Positions 43,701 through 49,700 of a DNA stretch of 64,000 bases are shown piece by piece. Both the position numbers and the translations under genes were made by a program. Source of the DNA: Cordilura impudica (Eukaryota; Arthropoda; Insecta; Diptera; Scathophagidae); NCBI GenBank assembly GCA_963682025.1, contig OY821518.1, forward strand, positions 130,926,729 through 130,990,728, written 5' to 3'. The notes beneath the pieces are model-generated. The model had not been told where the DNA came from. It ran no database searches and saw only the letters and a program-made list of their open reading frames with translations. Position 1 is the stretch's first letter, and each line of letters starts with the position of its first letter.

Positions 43701-46700
43701 TCATTTTTCAATTTCCATTTTTCATTTTCCATTTTTCATTTTCCATTTTTAATTTTTCTTTTGCCATTTTCCATTTTGAATTTTTCATTTTTCATATTCC
43801 AAATTTCATTTTTAATTTTTATTTTTCAATTTTTAATTTTTCATTTTCCGTTTTTCATTTTTCAATTTTCATTTTTCACTTTTCATTTTCCAATTTCTAT
43901 TTTCCATTTTTCAGTTTTCATTTTCATTTTTTAATTTTTCATTTTCCATTCTACATTTTCCATTTTCGTTTTTAGTTTTTAATTTTTCATTTTTCATTTT
44001 TCGTTTTCATATTTCATTTTTAATTTTTCATTTTTAATATTTAACTTTTATATTTATTTTTTTATTTTTATTACTACTTAATATTTACTTTTTAATTCTA
44101 CCGATAAAAAAATATGTGGTAACACTTGCTTAGGCCAATGGAGTGCAGTATTAACTGACTGCAAGGACTTAAACAATAAGAAGAATTACAACATATCTTA
44201 AGAAAAACAACGAACACACTGAAAAAATGTATTTTCTGGACTGTAAGGCGACGATTTCGTTTACTTGTCGTTATTATTACATGATCGTCACATTTTGTTG
44301 TTACTCTGGGCCGACCGCTTCGATTTTTTGTCGCAATTTTGACCATCATCTTTGAATTTTTTCACTATACATCCCACAGCTCGACGCGAAGCTTTGAGCA
44401 CCTTCATAACTACTTGATTTCTTTTCCCAATAATAGGTGACGAGTTTCAATTTAAATCTACGCAGTTGTTTTCCATACTTTCTTTTAATTCAATCAAATA
44501 TTTTAAATTTTCTCTTTCAAGTATTAGGTCTTAGTTACGACGCAAAAACTCGGCCTTTTTTATGTGTTTCAATTTGCATTTTTCTATTATTTATACTTCC
44601 TTTCTGGTAAAAAATAAAATACCTGCCACTATATGTCGTTTTGTAAAAAGTCCACGCTAATCGTTTCCCCCAGAAGAAAGTTTCCAAAAATCAGACCACA
44701 GGCACTCTTTTCTGCTACCTGCTAAGAAAACAATGTTTTTATTGCATAAAATAAAATATTTACTCAATAATGAATGATACATTCCATTTTTAATAATTTT
44801 ATGAAAAGGAAACTGTTAGTGAAAAAACACATATTTTACGGATGGCAGATACCTTTGGATGGTACAGTAATAGATTTCTCTGAAAGGGTTTCGGTCAGCT
44901 TCACTTCATTAAAGCGGAAAAATATGTTAATATAAATTTCATTCCATCAGTACCAAAGCTAGACGACTGTGTTGAATGTTTATTCCAACATGGTACACCA
45001 AAAAATGTTCAAAAAATGAATTTGTTATTCTGGATTGGCCATCAACCCAATTTAAAAACCTATGGGTTCTCACGAGAAGTAAGTTGCGAAACGACACACA
45101 ACGTACTCTTACCGGATTGAAGAGTGTAAGCAGTTGCTGAATGCAATGCCAAAGCTATTATAAGCTGTTTTAGCAAGGAAATGTGGCGTTAGACAGTCCT
45201 GAATTAGAAAATTTCCCCCTGTACGAAGTAATAGCGATCAAATTATAAAATATAATGAACTATCGGTTCAGTATAATTTTTTAAAACATTGGATCACAAT
45301 ATGTGCACATATTTTTATGAATTTGAATAATAGGACAACGTTTGTGATGCAGTCAAAATAATGCTTGGTATAGGAATTAATAGTGATTAGGGCTCGGAGT
45401 ATAAGTTGAACTATAACATAACCAATTTCAGACCTACTTCACATATAAAACCTCCATATGAATTTTAACATATATTCACATGAATATCTCACCCATTCAG
45501 AATCTCGTCCAGTATGGTTAGGATCTGGCCATTTCTGGAGCTGGATTCGGTCAAGACCAAATATAACTTTTCTATTTGATATGCAATATTTTTGACTTTT
45601 ATTATCTTAATGTCAGTTTAACAAATTTCTTCTCAAGTCACTGTGGGCCATCGTTTCAAAATTTTTACCCAAAATATTCAGTATATGTTACTAGAAAAGG
45701 GCTTAAAAATTAGTAGTTGTAATTTGAATCCCAATAGAATTAGGGCTTGCAAAACCGGGATCCCGGTGTCCAGGATCCCGGTATTACCGGCATTTTTTAA
45801 TACCGTTCAATGCCGGTATTAATGACCAATTCATACTGGTATCTGGTATTAAATTTTTTTGCATAGTTAGTTGTAAAGTTTTAGAAAATTTAGAGAATTG
45901 TGTTTGTGTACAGTAAAAAAAATTTTAAATCATAATTATAATTAATAATCCCATATCACATAAGGGTTGATTTCAATTGACAAATAGCAGATAGGTAAAG
46001 GTAAGTGAAAAGTGAGAAAATTAACTGTAAGAAGTGTAACAGGCTAATAAAGTCGCAAGGAGGTAGTACAAGTGGTTTGCTTACCCACCTAAAGACACTC
46101 CACCAAATTAATTTAAAAAATGGAATGCTCCGAGCTCCAACGTTTTGATTTAAATTGAGCCAGAACCATCAACTTCTGAAGCGGACAATTCTTTGTCTGC
46201 AGTTTAAGCTCGCATGACGGCATGTGACGGTTTGTCGTTTAACATATTTTGCACTTCCATGGATATCAGAAAAGGTTTATCTGCCAGGTTTATTGGAAAG
46301 CTTATATAATATCGATGATGACAATATTGAAAACAAAGGAGCCTCTTCCATCGACGTTTCCGAGCATCTGCTGATTCTGAGGTAGAAATTCTAATTTCGA
46401 TGACAATGAAAGAAAAACTAGAAATGGCAATTTCCGAGATACTCGTAGTTAATCTGATGAAGACTGCGACTCGAATTTCAAAAACGATGAGTTTGAAAGT
46501 ACTTTATAAAGTTATAAAACCGGAACTAGCATACTTCGAAGTAGAACATATAAGAGGAAAATATCTTCGACTGGTATATTACTGCCTTATGTCCACACCA
46601 CCAACTAGCGTCGTGTCCGAAAGAGCCTCTTTAGCAGCAGACCGTTGTACACAAAAATTCGATCCAGCTTAAGGTGCTATTACACGAAGTGTTTTTTTAC

Positions 46701-49700
46701 ATATGTACTGTCACTTTTTTTATCCATATGAAATTCCTCATGTCTGTCAAAATTGTCTTTTACATACGATTCATAATTTTTGCTATCACACGTGCATATG
46801 TATTTCCGTATGACATAACCTCTAAATGTAAACAACAGCTGATTTAATTTGTGAATTTACAAAAATTTATTGTTAAAAAAAGGTTATATATTATTTAATT
46901 GTTAATTAATACTAAACAATTTATTTTTCTTTCAATATTAATCTTTAAAATTTACTCTGTTTTTCTTTCGCCACAAGCAGTGTTGTATTTTCATATGTTT
47001 GTCATGCAAAAATAGAACCTGTTCTAATTGAAAAATGTAGATGTGACTTTCCTCACGTATTGTACATAAACAATGTTTCATATGTTTCACACGATGTGTA
47101 CAACTTTTGTTGTGGGAAAATTTGACAGTACATATGTAAAAAACACATCATGTAATAGCACCTTTAAGCGACAAACATTAACAGTTTTTGAGGGCATATT
47201 TTAAAGGCAAATCACAATAATACATAGGACATAGGACTTATTATACTTATATATTCAGCCCTGTTCTTGAAACGTTGTTATTTGAATAAGAGTGAATTTA
47301 AAATCACATGAAATTGAAATTTTGGGTTTCTTGAAACCACTTTTTTTATTTATTTAATGGAAACATATGTTTGAGTTAAGAACCATATGTTTGAGTTAAG
47401 AACATATGTTATCTAGAAACCGAGGTGCCATATGATTCTTTATTCAGTTTCACAAAAAAAGAAAAATATTTTCTTTTAAAATAACAACTTATTTGTTCAT
47501 TTAATTGTTTTTGTTCTTCAATTTCATTCAATTAAAAATGACTTTTCTATTTTTAAAAAGTTAGGCATCACCAAAAAAAATTTCGATATTCAAATAAATT
47601 GGATTTGACTGGCATCACTACTGTTTCGAACATATGCAAAAAAATAAAAATATGTGATTTGATGAAAAATTTTTTTTTAATTCCTTTATTTGCAATAATT
47701 AGTGCATAAAGAATCTATTTTATAATTGAAAAAATTATAATGGAAAATAGATTGAGTAAATAAAAAGTTTTTAGAACAGCATCATCGCAAAAAGTGTGTT
47801 TTATTAACATCAAACACTTATTACGAGTTTTTTTTTTTAAATCAGCGCAAAATGTAGACGTTTTTTAAAATCGTTTTTTTTCATAAAATTAATGTCTAAT
47901 TTTTTAAAATAATGACAAGGTTCAATAAAAAACATGTTAGAGTTTAAATATCAATTAGTTTTTTTTTTATCTCTTAAGACCTGCTTAGTTGAAAAAAGGG
48001 CATTTGTTTTGATTTCACACGAGAAAAAATATTCTTATTGAAATTAGAGAACAGCAAAAAACTCGTAGATTTAAGAATTTTTTTATTTACGAGTTTTTTT
48101 TTTTGTGATAGTGGTTTCAAGAACAGGGGTGATTATTAATTATTTTGTTACTTTTTTTCTTCTCTTTTGTGACACATTAAAATAAGTTTATTGTTTTGAA
48201 TTATGTATACATTATTGAATTAAATATTTTATATTGTTTTTGAATTTTTTTCTTCTATTTTTTACAGTGTAGTTGGCTTTTTTGTTTTTAAATATCGGTA
48301 TTAATAGCGGGATCCCGGTATTAAGGTATGACCTCTCTTTAAAAAAAAAATTTTCGATTTTCTTTTCATAAATGTCTTCTAAAATAACGCCCTAAAAGGA
48401 TTTTTTAAAATTCGAATTATTTTTGGAGTTACTGAGCTATAAACATATAGAAATATAGAAAGTTCTTGTAATAAAACTTTAAATGCGTTTTTCTCAAAAT
48501 CAATTTTTTCAAACTGGGGTTTCGTTTTTCTCGAGAACCAGAAGTCTTATCGAAATTCGGCGGGCGGCGGTTTGTAAGTCATCACGTCAGACAGGTCCTG
48601 AACTAGGATAATTTACTACGAGAGGAGGGGTGGGACAAAAACCCCCAAAAATCAGCAAATTTTTGAACTTTAAAAAGAAATCGCGCCATTTTGTCAATTT
48701 TTGATATTTTGGAAACATCCTAGTTCAGGACCTGCCGGACGTGATTACCAACAAAATACCGTACGCCGAATTTCGATACGACATCTGGTTCTCAAGAAAA
48801 ACGACACCCCGTTTGCCTTCTCATTTTTACGTACCACTTTTCATCGCATAACATAACAGGTAAAATTTTGAATTTTTGATACAAGGTATTTAGAAAGAGT
48901 ACATTTACAGAATATTTCAGAAAAATCCAATTTTTCTCGAAATCCGCAAAAATAAAATCCTTGTCAAAAAAATTCTGGCAGAGGGATTTACTAAAAACTT
49001 CACACAGTTAATCTTCAACATGTATTTAATAAAACCTTAAAGTGATAGATTCATTTTTTTAAATTTTGTTTAAGAAAGTTTTTTCAAACTTGAAAAAGGA
49101 GTTTTAAAAATTTTATCAAAAAAATTTCCAATTTTCGGTCTCAATGCGCAATAGGTTAACAACGTAGTAAGATAACAAAACTTCATATCTGAGTACTTAT
49201 AAGTATAGAGACCAAAAAAGACCGATGGCTTTAATCAATTTCTCAAAGTTAAAAAATGCCATCAAATTTCATGACCTAGTTTTTTTGTCACAAAAGTGGT
49301 CTGGGGCATTTGCTATTTCTTGGCGATGTTTTATTCGATTTTGTTTTATAGTCTTTTGAAGGGATAATTTAATACTTATCCTGAATTATATAACAGCTTG
49401 TCGGAAAAATTAAACTATAGAACGAAATTTTCGTAAAATCTGAAAAAAAAGAGTCATATTTTCCCATATAAACACACTTGAAATTTTCAATCGCTTTGCG
49501 CCACGACTAAACGTTTTTTGATTGGCCCAAAACTTTGTATGTCTCAGTTTTTTTGCTATTCGCATATTTCTAGGGGGTGAGACCGAAAGTTTGAATACTT
49601 TTTTTTTTCCTCCATATAACGAAGGGCCACCCTAGTAGGACATACCTTAATGTAATGAAATGCCGAAATACCAGTTTTGAAAATTTGGTCCGGTATTGCA

